Source: Bacteroides sp. UBA1317 (GTDB taxonomy: Bacteria > Bacteroidota > Bacteroidia > Bacteroidales > Bacteroidaceae). Taken from it: a stretch of DNA of 41,053 nucleotides. Under the pieces are notes generated by a model. The model saw only the letters and a program-made list of their open reading frames with translations. It was not told where the DNA came from and made no database searches. The stretch covers positions 1-41,053 of the forward strand of contig DBTL01000125.1 in NCBI GenBank assembly GCA_002307035.1. The letters run 5' to 3'. Below are positions 7,014 to 15,381 of the stretch, piece after piece (position 1 is the first letter of the stretch; every line of letters starts with the position of its first letter). The position numbers and the translations under genes were made by a program.

Positions 7014-7074
7014 AGGAGTTATCGGGATAACATATAGAGGGAATTTAGTTTTCACTAGGAGTTATTCCGATAAC
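7014..7074. repeat. Two palindromic direct repeats
   Basis: AGGAGTTATCGGGATAAC (7014-7031) and AGGAGTTATTCCGATAAC (7057-7074) are direct repeats separated by 25 bases. The first contains the palindrome GTTATC-GG-GATAAC. This could be a pair of operator half-sites or remnants of a small mobile repeat. Confidence 0.55.
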
Positions 7075-7156
7075 AAATAAGCATATTGGTGAAGAGAAAC
7101 CGTCTTTTGGAGAATCTGCAACCGTCTCTTTGGCCATCCTCTGCCTTCTTTTGGGC

Positions 7157-7195
7157 CAACTGCACGGTTCAGAAGGGTCAACTGAACGGTTCAGA
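7157..7195. repeat. Near-perfect 17-bp direct repeat with internal palindrome
   Basis: CAACTGCACGGTTCAGA (7157-7173) and CAACTGAACGGTTCAGA (7179-7195) differ at one base. The second contains the palindrome CTGAAC-G-GTTCAG. The function is unknown. Confidence 0.55.
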
Positions 7196-7202
7196 TACAA
7201 AA

Positions 7203-7232
7203 AAACGGGAGAAGTTGTTGCTTCCCCCGTTT
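7203..7232. terminator. GC-rich hairpin, possible terminator
   Basis: AAACGGG-A-GAAG pairs with CTTC-C-CCCGTTT (11 pairs, one mismatch) around TTGTTG. The A-run before it and the TTT after it would suit termination in either direction, but no neighbouring gene obviously needs it. Confidence 0.4.
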
Positions 7233-7471
7233 ACCGTAGTTTAATTTGAAACTACTTTATGATAACTCTGGCAAAGATACTACATGAAACAAGCAAAGTC
7301 AAGTTTTTCAGGAAGAAAAAACAAATTAAAAGCTGCCATATTCGTTAAAGTTAGATGCAATCAGAAATTTGCTCAAGTCTTTCCTATCTGTTCTATTTCT
7401 CTTCATTCCTTACAAATGATCTTTTCTAAATAAAGCTTATGACTTCAGCGTATAGAAAGCACGTTTTCAAT

Positions 7472-7544
7472 GCGTTGAATGTCCGAGATCAGCGTGTTGA
7501 ATGTCCGACTTCTATTTACCCCTCTCAGAAGGCTTGTAGGCGGT
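7472..7544 (+). repeat. Dispersed intergenic repeat, copy 1
   Basis: Two direct copies of GTTGAATGTCCGA (7474-7486 and 7496-7508), separated by GATCAGC-type sequence, are followed by CCCCTCTCAGAAGGCTTGTA and GGCGGT. The same modules in the same order, inverted relative to this copy, occur at 33587-33684, so this is one member of a dispersed family. Confidence 0.75.
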
Positions 7545-7802
7545 GATCTGATATCATTACAAACTTTTATGAAACAATCCTTGTTTTGTGAATTCTATCT
7601 CTAATATGCCCTAATAACTATTCGTACAGTGTCTTCAAATGCATGTCTGGGCTGTTCTATTATATCATTTCTATATTCTCTTTCTTAAATAGATAATTGC
7701 TGATCTTTTAGCGTTGAGTGCTCTTCTAACCTCAACTTGTTTGTTTATAGTTTTTTTATATCAGTTTTTGTCGTAATATTCAATACTAAAAAAATAATGT
7801 AT

Positions 7803-7810
7803 TAACTTTG
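7803..7810 (+). promoter_or_regulatory. -7 box for the polysaccharide export operon
   Basis: TAACTTTG matches TAnnTTTG, 58 bases upstream of the ATG. I find no good TTTG at the expected -33 distance. Confidence 0.5.
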
Positions 7811-7868
7811 TGCTCAATTACATATAACTATGAGATTACTAGAGTCTAATAATTAATCAAAATATCTT

Positions 7869-10337
7869 ATGCACAGATTTATCGCACTATTCTTTTTTAT
7901 CTTTCTACTATCTGGGGTGGCGATGGCTCAACAAATGTCAGATGAACAAGTCATTCAATACCTGAAAGAGGCCCAGGCCCAAGGGAAGTCGCAACAACAA
8001 ATGACTATTGAATTAACAACGAAAGGGGTAACTACTGCTCAAGTAGCAAGGATTAAGAAACAGTATCAGGGAGATCAGACAACCGACAAGGCTGATAATT
8101 CAAACGCCACAAAGTCACGTCAGCGCAAACAAATGGAAGATGAAAAGACTCATCTCATAAAAGATCCTCGTAAAAACGATGCTTCCGGTCCAATGAAAGC
8201 CAAAACTGATGAGGATGAATTTTCAGTCGATAATTCTGATGATGAGACATTAACCGTTAAGGAGGATCTTACTCAGCAAATATTTGGGCATAATCTTTTC
8301 ACTAACAATAATCTAACATTTGAACCGAATGTGAACTTGGCAACTCCGGTAAATTATCGTTTGGGGCCTGGTGATGAAGTTATAATTGATGTTTGGGGCG
8401 TTTCAGAAAATTCTATCCGCCAAACGATATCTCCGGAAGGAAGTATTCTGGTCACTAATATAGGACCGGTTTATCTGAACGGGATGACTGTAAAAGAAGC
8501 TAATAATTACTTGCAGCGTGAGTTTGCTAAAATTTATTCAGGCATTGCCGGCAATACTCCTAGCTCTCAGGTAAAACTTACTTTAGGACAAATACGCACT
8601 ATACAGATTAGTATAATGGGAGAGGTTGAGGTACCTGGTACATATACTCTTTCTTCTTTTTCCTCTGTCTTCCATGCACTTTATCGTGCGGGGGGTGTAA
8701 ATGATATTGGTAGTTTGCGTAGCATAAAAGTTGTTCGTAATGGAAGGACAATAGCCGATTTAGATGTTTACGACTTTATCATGAAAGGGAAGATGAAAGA
8801 TGATGTCCGTTTGCAGGAAGGTGATGTTATCCTCGTGAATCCTTATGATTGTCTGGTTAAAGTAACAGGCAAAATTAAGCGACCAATGTTCTATGAAATG
8901 AAGACGAACGAAACAGTTGCTACGTTGCTCAAGTATTCTGGTGGTTTTATGGGAGGCGCCTATAAAAAAACTGTTCGTTTGATTCGTAAAAGCGTACGCG
9001 AGCATCAGGTCTTTAATGTCGATGAGATGGATTATTCAGTTTTTAAGATAGAAGATGGTGATGAATTAACGGTCGATTCTGTTCTTGATCGTTTTGAAAA
9101 TAGAGTAGAAATTCGTGGTGCTGTATACAGAGCAGGACTTTATCAAGTTGATGGTGATGTGAATACGGTGAAGCAATTGATAAAAAAAGCGGAGGGTGTA
9201 AGAGGGGATGCTTTTCTTAACCGGGCAGTAATATATCGCGAAAGGGATGATCTCTCAATGGAAGTTGTACCAATTGACTTGAAAGCATTGCTTAATGGGA
9301 CTATTCCGGATACTCCTCTACAGAAAAATGATGTGCTATATATTCCAAGTATAAATGATTTAAAAGAAGAAGGAACTCTTACTATACATGGCGAGATTGC
9401 TTCTCCCGGTACATATCTTTATGCCGATAACATGTCGATAGAAGATTTGGTATTGCAGGCTGGTGGACTGCTGGAGGCTGCATCTACTGCTCGTATTGAT
9501 ATTACCAGACGACTTAAAGACCCAAAGAGTACTCAATTTAGCAATATTGTAGGTAAAACATTCTCATTTGAGTTTAGAGATGGTTATTTAGTTGAGGATG
9601 GAACGGAATTTCATTTAGAACCATTTGATGAAGTGTATGTTCGCCGTAGTCCTGCTTATCATAAGCAACATAATGTCGTTATTTCTGGTGAGATTCTCTT
9701 TGGAGGTAGTTATGCTTTGTCTAAGAAAAATGAACGCTTAACTGACTTGATTACAAAAGCAGGTGGAATAACTCCGGATGCTTATGTGAAGGGGGCACGT
9801 TTGATGCGCCAGATGACTGAAGAAGAAATTCGTCGGAAGCAAGATGCGCTTCGTATGGCTGATAAAGGTGGCAAAGACTCTATCTCTATTAAAACATTGG
9901 ACCTTTCAGATTCTTATTCAGTTGGGATTAATCTTGATGAAGCTTTAGCTAACCCGGGCTCTGATTATGATATGGTATTGCGTGAAGGTGATCAACTTTT
10001 TATTCCGGAGTTAGTAAGTACGGTTAAGATCAATGGTGCTGTGATGTATCCTAATACAGTCTTGTATAAGAAAGGTGAGAAGCTGAGTTATTACATAAAT
10101 CAAGCAGGCGGATATGACGCTAGATCAAAAAAAGGAAGAGCTTACGTTGTACACATGAATGGTACTGTATCTCGCCTGAAATCTAATAAAGCTTCTTCAA
10201 TCGAGCCTGGTTGTGAAATTATTATTCCAAGTAAAGACGAGAAACGTAGAATGTCTACTGCTGAGACTGTTGCTATGGGTACTTCTTTTGCTTCATTGGC
10301 GGCTGTGATTGCGACGCTGGTAAATTTGTTTAAGTAA
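7869..10337 (+). CDS. SLBB-domain polysaccharide export outer-membrane protein (Wza-like)
   Basis: This is an 822-residue protein. A signal peptide (1-20, cut after VAMA) is followed by a Gln/Lys/Asp-rich low-complexity region (about 22-130). The polysaccharide export domain starts near 164 (RLGPGDEVIIDVWG), and several SLBB repeats follow, recognisable by recurring units such as GEVEVPGTYTL, GEIASPGTYLY, GEILFGGSYAL and GAVMYPNTVLY, each followed by a helix and a Gly-Gly turn (RAGGV, QAGGL, KAGGI, QAGGY). It ends with a hydrophobic helix (about 800-822), in the place where Wza has its outer-membrane helix. It should form the outer-membrane exit channel for a surface polysaccharide. It is 13 bases upstream of a Wzz-like gene. 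No glycosyltransferases, flippase or polymerase are nearby, so the pair must serve genes elsewhere or act as a shared exporter. Confidence 0.9.
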   Translation: MHRFIALFFFIFLLSGVAMAQQMSDEQVIQYLKEAQAQGKSQQQMTIELTTKGVTTAQVARIKKQYQGDQTTDKADNSNATKSRQRKQMEDEKTHLIKDPRKNDASGPMKAKTDEDEFSVDNSDDETLTVKEDLTQQIFGHNLFTNNNLTFEPNVNLATPVNYRLGPGDEVIIDVWGVSENSIRQTISPEGSILVTNIGPVYLNGMTVKEANNYLQREFAKIYSGIAGNTPSSQVKLTLGQIRTIQISIMGEVEVPGTYTLSSFSSVFHALYRAGGVNDIGSLRSIKVVRNGRTIADLDVYDFIMKGKMKDDVRLQEGDVILVNPYDCLVKVTGKIKRPMFYEMKTNETVATLLKYSGGFMGGAYKKTVRLIRKSVREHQVFNVDEMDYSVFKIEDGDELTVDSVLDRFENRVEIRGAVYRAGLYQVDGDVNTVKQLIKKAEGVRGDAFLNRAVIYRERDDLSMEVVPIDLKALLNGTIPDTPLQKNDVLYIPSINDLKEEGTLTIHGEIASPGTYLYADNMSIEDLVLQAGGLLEAASTARIDITRRLKDPKSTQFSNIVGKTFSFEFRDGYLVEDGTEFHLEPFDEVYVRRSPAYHKQHNVVISGEILFGGSYALSKKNERLTDLITKAGGITPDAYVKGARLMRQMTEEEIRRKQDALRMADKGGKDSISIKTLDLSDSYSVGINLDEALANPGSDYDMVLREGDQLFIPELVSTVKINGAVMYPNTVLYKKGEKLSYYINQAGGYDARSKKGRAYVVHMNGTVSRLKSNKASSIEPGCEIIIPSKDEKRRMSTAETVAMGTSFASLAAVIATLVNLFK

Positions 10338-10350
10338 CATTGTAAGGGAA

Positions 10351-11472
10351 ATGAATGAAAGTAATAAAACAGAAATATCTCCGGAGAAACTGGAAGAACA
10401 AGAAATTGATTTAATAGAATTGGCCCAAAAGGTTTGGTCTGGTCGTAAGTTGATTTTCAAAGCTTGTGGAGTTGCGGCCGTTATAGGTATTGTTGTTGGG
10501 ATAAGCATTCCAAAAGAATATTCAACGAGTGTAACGCTTGCACCGGAAACAAGTTCAAAAACAAGTAGCGGAAATATGGGAGCTCTTGCTGCCATGGCTG
10601 GTATTAATCTAAATAGTTCTAGTGGAGAAGATGCACTTTCTCCTGAACTTTATCCCGATATTGTTAGTTCTACCCCATTCCTTACTGATTTATTCAATGT
10701 AAAGGTAGCTACTAAAGATGGTGCTTTGCAAACAACTTTATACACCTACTTGGACAAGCATCAGAAATCACCTTGGTGGAGTGCTGCTCTTTCTGCACCT
10801 TTTAAAGCTTTGGGATGGAGTCTTTCGTTGTTTAGAGATGAACCTAAACAAGAGGCGCAATCGAGGCTAAATCCTTTTAGCCTGACACAGGATCAAGCCA
10901 ATATTGCTCAGCAGCTAAGTCGTCGCATTACTGTTTCTATTGATAAAAAAACAGGCGTTACTACTCTTACTGTGATGATGCAAGATCCTTTAATTTCGGC
11001 TGCTTTGACTGATACAGTTATGTGTAGCTTACAGAACTATATTACTGAATATCGAACGAATAAAGCACGTCATGATTTAGCCTTTACAGAGAAACTTTAT
11101 AAAGAGGCTAAACATAACTATTATACCGCTCAGCAAAAATATGCTTATTCTGCTGATGGTAATCTTAATGTTGTGATGCAGAGCTTTCGTGCTGAGCAAG
11201 AGCGCTTGCAAAATGAAGTGACACTTGCTTATGGGGTATATAATCAAGTTGCTCAACAACTGCAAATGGCTAAAGCTAAAGTACAAGAAATAACGCCTGT
11301 TTATACGGTTGTACAGCCGGCTACTGTACCATTAAGACCTGTGAAGCCAAACAAAATAATGATTATCATAGGCTTTGTCTTCTTAGCTGGAATTGGCAGT
11401 GTTGGTTGGATTTTGTTTATAAAGGATTTATTAAAAGGTCGGAGAAAGAGGCCTGCTGATGCTACTAAGTAA
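10351..11472 (+). CDS. Wzz/chain-length-determinant family protein
   Basis: This encodes 373 residues. An acidic cytosolic N-terminus (EKLEEQEIDLIELAQKVWSG) leads into a first membrane helix at about 34-54 (ACGVAAVIGIVVGISIP), a long periplasmic region with coiled-coil character, and a second helix near 337-360 after the conserved Pro-rich stretch (VQPATVPLRPVKPNK). This is the classic topology of polysaccharide co-polymerases that set chain length and contact the Wza-like channel. It stops shortly after helix 2 (KDLLKGRRKRPADATK), so it lacks the BY-kinase domain that many capsule systems fuse here. It is co-transcribed with the SLBB gene and terminates at a hairpin shared with the convergent dnaJ. 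Confidence 0.88.
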   Translation: MNESNKTEISPEKLEEQEIDLIELAQKVWSGRKLIFKACGVAAVIGIVVGISIPKEYSTSVTLAPETSSKTSSGNMGALAAMAGINLNSSSGEDALSPELYPDIVSSTPFLTDLFNVKVATKDGALQTTLYTYLDKHQKSPWWSAALSAPFKALGWSLSLFRDEPKQEAQSRLNPFSLTQDQANIAQQLSRRITVSIDKKTGVTTLTVMMQDPLISAALTDTVMCSLQNYITEYRTNKARHDLAFTEKLYKEAKHNYYTAQQKYAYSADGNLNVVMQSFRAEQERLQNEVTLAYGVYNQVAQQLQMAKAKVQEITPVYTVVQPATVPLRPVKPNKIMIIIGFVFLAGIGSVGWILFIKDLLKGRRKRPADATK

Positions 11473-11543
11473 CTTACTTTCCAATTCACTGTAGGTCGAT
11501 GCATATATAAAACGGCTGATTGCAGAATAATAATGAAAACAAG

Positions 11544-11590
11544 AAGAGAGGCAATAGAGGGTTTAATAACACTCAATTTGCCTCTCTTTT
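11544..11590. terminator. Bidirectional terminator between wzz-like gene and dnaJ
   Basis: AAGAGAGGCAA (11544-11554) pairs with TTGCCTCTCTT (11578-11588) around a 23-base loop, and further Ts follow at 11589-11590. It serves two convergent genes. Confidence 0.65.
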
Positions 11591-11609
11591 ATCTTATGCA
11601 ATTTTTTGA

Positions 11610-12785
11610 TTAATCAAATAAGTTCTTGAACTTTTTGAATATTTTTTCTTTGACTGAACTATTGGGCTTAAAGTTATCAGATACTTCCAGCTTCTCTAGT
11701 ATGCTTTTTTCTTCCTTGCTTAAAACTTCAGGAACGTAAACACTCACATTGACCAATAAATCGCCTGTTCCATAACCGTTTACACTTGGAAGTCCTTTGC
11801 CACGCAGGCGGAGAACTTTTCCCGGTTGGGTTCCCGGATCTATTTTTACCTTTACTTTATTATCAATTGTAGGGATTTCAACAGCTCCTCCCAAAGTTGC
11901 AGTTGGAAAACTCAATAACAGATTGTAGATTAAGTCATTCTCGTCGCGTATAAGTTCCGGATGTGTTTCTTCCTCTACAAGAATCAACAAATCTCCCGGC
12001 ACTCCGTTATGTTTTCCTGCATTACCTTTCCCGCTCATTGATAATTGCATGCCTTCAGCAACACCTGCGGGTATGTTTACGCTCACAACTTCTTCGCCGT
12101 ACTCTATTCCTTCTCCATTGCAGTGTTTACATTTATTTTTGATGATCTTCCCTTCACCGCCACATGTAGGACAGGTAACTCGGGTTTGCATAGTTCCTAA
12201 AATAGTCTGTTGGTTGCGGATAACAGTACCACTACCTTTACAAGTTGGGCAAGTCTCTGATCCGCTATTCCCTTCGGCACCTGTGCCATGGCAGTGAGAA
12301 CAGGGCACATATTTTTTAAGTTTGAACTTTTTCTCCACTCCGGTAGAGATCTCTTTTAATGTTAGTTTCACTTTGACACGGAGATCTGATCCACGATAAC
12401 GTCTTTGCTGTTGGCCGCCTCCACCGCCAAACCCACCGAAGCCACCAAATCCACCACCAGAGTGCCCCCCGAAGATGTCTCCAAACATGGAGAAGATGTC
12501 ATCCATTGACATATTCTCGCCAAATCCTCCTCCATAAGGACCGCCGTTTCCTGCTGCGCCACTCATTCCTGCATGGCCAAATTGGTCATAGCGAGCACGC
12601 TTATCCGGATTACTCAATACATCGTAAGCCTCTGCCGCTTCTTTGAATTTTTCTTCTGCCGCCTTATCGTCTGGATTTTTGTCAGGGTGATATTGAATCG
12701 CTTTTTTTCGATAGGCCTTTTTTATCTCGTCTGCTGATGCGTCTTTATTAATCTCAAGGACTTCGTAGTAATCTCTTTTTGCCAT
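11610..12785 (-). CDS. dnaJ: Chaperone protein DnaJ
   Basis: This is a 391-residue type I J-domain protein. The J domain (1-70) contains YHPDKNPDDK with the HPD motif that stimulates DnaK. A Gly/Phe-rich linker follows (about 75-125, with runs of GGFGG). The zinc-binding region has four CxxCxGxG repeats (CSHCHGTG, CPTCKGSG, CPTCGGEG, CKHCNGEG), and the C-terminal substrate-binding domain ends near the stop. It presents unfolded clients to DnaK in the cytosol. It lies 50 bases downstream of grpE on the same strand, so the two are probably one heat-shock operon; dnaK is not in the window. Length and motifs are normal. Confidence 0.98.
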   Translation of the reverse strand: MAKRDYYEVLEINKDASADEIKKAYRKKAIQYHPDKNPDDKAAEEKFKEAAEAYDVLSNPDKRARYDQFGHAGMSGAAGNGGPYGGGFGENMSMDDIFSMFGDIFGGHSGGGFGGFGGFGGGGGQQQRRYRGSDLRVKVKLTLKEISTGVEKKFKLKKYVPCSHCHGTGAEGNSGSETCPTCKGSGTVIRNQQTILGTMQTRVTCPTCGGEGKIIKNKCKHCNGEGIEYGEEVVSVNIPAGVAEGMQLSMSGKGNAGKHNGVPGDLLILVEEETHPELIRDENDLIYNLLLSFPTATLGGAVEIPTIDNKVKVKIDPGTQPGKVLRLRGKGLPSVNGYGTGDLLVNVSVYVPEVLSKEEKSILEKLEVSDNFKPNSSVKEKIFKKFKNLFD

Positions 12786-12835
12786 AATCTTTGTTGTTGA
12801 TTAATTGATTAAGTAGTTAGGTTTATGTTTAGTTG

Positions 12836-13447
12836 TTATTCTCCCACAACTACTTTAGCATGACGGATAACCTTCTCGTTGAGTGTGTATCCGGTTTGTA
12901 CGCAGTCGAGTATTTTTCCTTTCAATTCTTCTGAAGGAGCCGGAATAAGAGCTATTGCTTCATGGAAATCGGTATCCAGTTCTTTTTCTTTTGTTTCTAT
13001 CACCTTTACTCCACTCTGTCCTAAGATGCCAATGAATTTGTTATGGATAAGGGCAATCCCTTCTTTTACTGCTTCAATATCAGTCGCTGTTTCCATCATT
13101 TTCACAGCACGCTCAAAGTCGTCGATAACAGGAAGCATACTACTAATACTCTTCTCGCTACCATTCAAGATGAGCTCTGCTTTCTCTTTTATCGTTCTTT
13201 TTCGGTAATTATCAAATTCGGCAGAAAGTCGCAGATATTTATCTTTTTGATCTTCTATTTGAGCGAGCGCTTCTTCTAGTTGTTTAGCTAGCTGCTCTTC
13301 CGTTGACAATGGAGCTGCTTCCTCCGTAACCTCTTCAATGGCGATCTCTTCGTTTGCTGCATTTTGCAACTCTTCTTCCACTGAATTTTGCTTTGTTTCC
13401 GCTTTTAACTCTTCTTCTCTGACCGTTTCTTTGTTGTTCGGATTCAT
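12836..13447 (-). CDS. grpE: Nucleotide exchange factor GrpE
   Basis: This encodes about 203 residues from the ATG at 13447 (MNPNNKETVREEE). An upstream in-frame ATG at 13501 would add MHNFRRRYLHNQKNNDKD, which looks like untranslated leader, so I prefer the inner start. The acidic N-terminus is followed by a long coiled coil (EQLAKQLEEALAQIEDQKDK) and the GrpE core (RLSAEFDNYRKRT, then PVIDDFERAV, then DTDFHEAI, ending with YTLNEKVIRHAKVVVGE). GrpE releases ADP from DnaK. It precedes dnaJ on the same strand. A -7 box (13568-13575) faces this direction, leaving a leader of about 110 bases. Confidence 0.96.
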   Translation of the reverse strand: MNPNNKETVREEELKAETKQNSVEEELQNAANEEIAIEEVTEEAAPLSTEEQLAKQLEEALAQIEDQKDKYLRLSAEFDNYRKRTIKEKAELILNGSEKSISSMLPVIDDFERAVKMMETATDIEAVKEGIALIHNKFIGILGQSGVKVIETKEKELDTDFHEAIALIPAPSEELKGKILDCVQTGYTLNEKVIRHAKVVVGE

Positions 13448-13567
13448 ATCTTTATCATTATTTTTCTGGTTATGCAAATATCTTCTTCTAAAATTATGCA
13501 CGATCTATAATCTGTCAGTTTTACAGCAAAAACTTTGCCAGTTTCAATCTCTTGCCATAATGGACGG

Positions 13568-13639
13568 CAAAGGTAGCATATTTATGCCAGATTGACGCAT
13601 CCTGTTTGTCGCATTATTCATTAAAAATGCCTACCTTTG
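13568..13639. promoter_or_regulatory. Divergent promoters for grpE-dnaJ and the ABC-F gene
   Basis: TACCTTTG occurs twice: on the minus strand at 13575-13568, facing grpE, and on the plus strand at 13632-13639, facing the ABC-F gene, each matching TAnnTTTG. A TTTG at 13605-13608 lies 23 bases before the plus-strand box, slightly longer than the usual spacing. Confidence 0.55.
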
Positions 13640-13667
13640 CACCGGAAATTAAAACAAAGAAGATAGG

Positions 13668-15287
13668 ATGATCACAGTTTCGAATGTTTCGGTACAATTT
13701 GGGAAAAGGATATTGTTTAATGAAGTGAATTTGAAATTCACTAGTGGTAACTGTTATGGAATTATCGGGGCTAATGGCGCAGGGAAATCAACGTTTTTGC
13801 GTACTATATATGGCGATTTGGATCCAACTACTGGTTCGATTGCATTAGGTTCCGGTGAACGCTTATCCGTACTAAGCCAGGATCACTTTAAATGGGATTC
13901 ACATACGGTTATGGATACCGTAATGATGGGGCACACGATTCTTTGGGATATAATGAAACAACGTGAAGTACTATATGCCAAAGAAGATTTTACGGATGAA
14001 GACGGACTTAAAGTTTCGGAATTAGAGGAAAAATTTGCTGAACTGGATGGTTGGAATGCCGAGAGTGACGCAGCATCTCTGCTTAGCGGTTTAGGGGTTA
14101 AGGAGGATAGGCATTATATGCTGATGGGTGAACTTAGTGGTAAAGAAAAAGTGCGTGTGATGCTTGCACAAGCATTGTACGGTAATCCTGATAACTTACT
14201 GCTTGATGAACCGACCAATGATCTGGACATGGAAACGGTTACATGGCTGGAAGAATATCTCGCAGGATTTGAACATACGGTACTGGTTGTTAGTCATGAC
14301 CGCCACTTCCTCGACTCAGTGTGTACACATACGGTTGATATTGATTATAGTAAGATAAACATGTTTGCCGGTAACTATAGCTTTTGGTACGAATCGAGTC
14401 AACTTGCTTTGCGCCAACAACAAAACCAGAAGGCTAAAGCCGAAGAAAAGAAGAAGGAACTGGAAGAATTTATTCGCCGTTTTAGTGCCAATGTATCTAA
14501 AAGTAAGCAAACTACCAGTCGTAAGAAGATGCTTGAGAAACTTAATGTTGATGAGATTAAACCTTCATCTCGTAAGTATCCGGGTATTATTTTTACTCCG
14601 GAAAGAGATCCGGGTAATCAGATTCTTGAGGTCGCAGGTCTGAGCAAGAAGACAGAAGAGGGAGTACTACTGTTTAATGATATCAACTTTAATGTAGAGA
14701 AGGGGGATAAAATAGTCTTTCTGTCACGTAATCCAAGGGCGATGACGGCTTTCTTTGAGATTATCAACGGAAACTTAAAGGCTGATGCGGGTCATTTCAA
14801 TTGGGGGGTAACAATAACTACAGCATATTTACCGGTTGACAATACTGACTTCTTTAATTCCGATTTGAATTTGGTTGATTGGCTTAGTCAGTTTGGCGAG
14901 GGGAACGAGGTATATATGAAGGGCTTTCTAGGACGGATGTTATTCTCGGGCGAAGAAGTATTGAAGAAAGTAAATGTGCTTTCGGGAGGAGAAAAAATGC
15001 GTTGTATGATTGCTCGTATGCAACTTAAAAACGCAAACTGTCTTATTCTCGATACTCCTACCAATCATTTGGATCTGGAATCGATACAAGCTTTCAATAA
15101 CAATTTGAAATCATATAAAGGAAACGTGTTATTTTCATCTCATGACCATGAATTCATACAGACGGTAGCAAACCGTATTATCGAACTTACACCAAATGGT
15201 GTTATTGATAAGATCATGGAATATGATGAATACATAACTTCTGATCATATCAAAGAGATTCGCAAGCGAATGTACGGAGAAGATTGA
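13668..15287 (+). CDS. ABC-F family ATPase, YbiT-like
   Basis: This is a 539-residue cytosolic protein with two ABC domains joined by a charged linker (about 245-300) and no membrane segments, as in ABC-F translation factors that act on the ribosome. ABC1 has Walker A GANGAGKST (34-42), a signature-like LSGKE (156-160) and Walker B LLLDEP with Asp180/Glu181. ABC2 keeps the signature LSGGE (439-443), but its Walker A position reads SRNPRAMTA (353-361), without the P-loop Lys. Its Walker B is LILDTP (459-464), with Thr instead of the catalytic Glu. The C-terminal half resembles E. coli YbiT in layout (ITPERVID there, LTPNGVID here). It is monocistronic between a divergent promoter region and a strong terminator. 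The degenerate second site is probably real, since the frame is intact and flanking motifs are conserved. Confidence 0.9.
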   Translation: MITVSNVSVQFGKRILFNEVNLKFTSGNCYGIIGANGAGKSTFLRTIYGDLDPTTGSIALGSGERLSVLSQDHFKWDSHTVMDTVMMGHTILWDIMKQREVLYAKEDFTDEDGLKVSELEEKFAELDGWNAESDAASLLSGLGVKEDRHYMLMGELSGKEKVRVMLAQALYGNPDNLLLDEPTNDLDMETVTWLEEYLAGFEHTVLVVSHDRHFLDSVCTHTVDIDYSKINMFAGNYSFWYESSQLALRQQQNQKAKAEEKKKELEEFIRRFSANVSKSKQTTSRKKMLEKLNVDEIKPSSRKYPGIIFTPERDPGNQILEVAGLSKKTEEGVLLFNDINFNVEKGDKIVFLSRNPRAMTAFFEIINGNLKADAGHFNWGVTITTAYLPVDNTDFFNSDLNLVDWLSQFGEGNEVYMKGFLGRMLFSGEEVLKKVNVLSGGEKMRCMIARMQLKNANCLILDTPTNHLDLESIQAFNNNLKSYKGNVLFSSHDHEFIQTVANRIIELTPNGVIDKIMEYDEYITSDHIKEIRKRMYGED

Positions 15288-15300
15288 CACCAAAAATTCA

Positions 15301-15352
15301 TAAAATAATTGCCCCGTTATAGCCTAAGGTTTATAACGGGGCAATTATTTTA
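15301..15352. terminator. Strong bidirectional terminator
   Basis: Perfect 21-bp arms (15301-15321 and 15332-15352) with core TTGCCCCGTTAT and ATAACGGGGCAA surround a 10-base loop, with A-run and T-run flanks. It lies between the convergent ABC-F and LRR genes. Confidence 0.9.
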
Positions 15353-15381
15353 TGAGCGTATGTTGTCGTTGGAGGGAATCT

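Larger units (their letters stand above)
6844..7802. other. Gene-free kilobase with small repeats
   Basis: There is no credible gene between the tRNA promoter and the polysaccharide export operon. The stretch contains a pair of palindromic direct repeats (7014-7074), a 17-bp near-perfect direct repeat (7157-7195), a strong hairpin (7203-7232) and one copy of a dispersed element (7472-7544), listed separately. The remainder shows no structure I can support. Confidence 0.6.

Noticed and set aside
7440..7545. CRISPR-like repetition of GTTGAATGTCCGA
   Set aside because: Only two copies with a 9-base gap and the same motif in inverted orientation elsewhere; it is a dispersed repeat and not an array.
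6844..7802. Possible insertion sequence or CRISPR array in the gene-free kilobase
   Set aside because: No transposase, no long terminal inverted repeats and no regularly spaced repeat units; only small palindromes and one dispersed repeat.
12049..12562. Open frames on both strands inside dnaJ
   Set aside because: They are shadows of the repetitive Gly/Cys-rich DnaJ coding sequence.
13448..13501. N-terminal extension of GrpE
   Set aside because: The added residues are basic and unlike GrpE; the ATG at 13447 fits the family.
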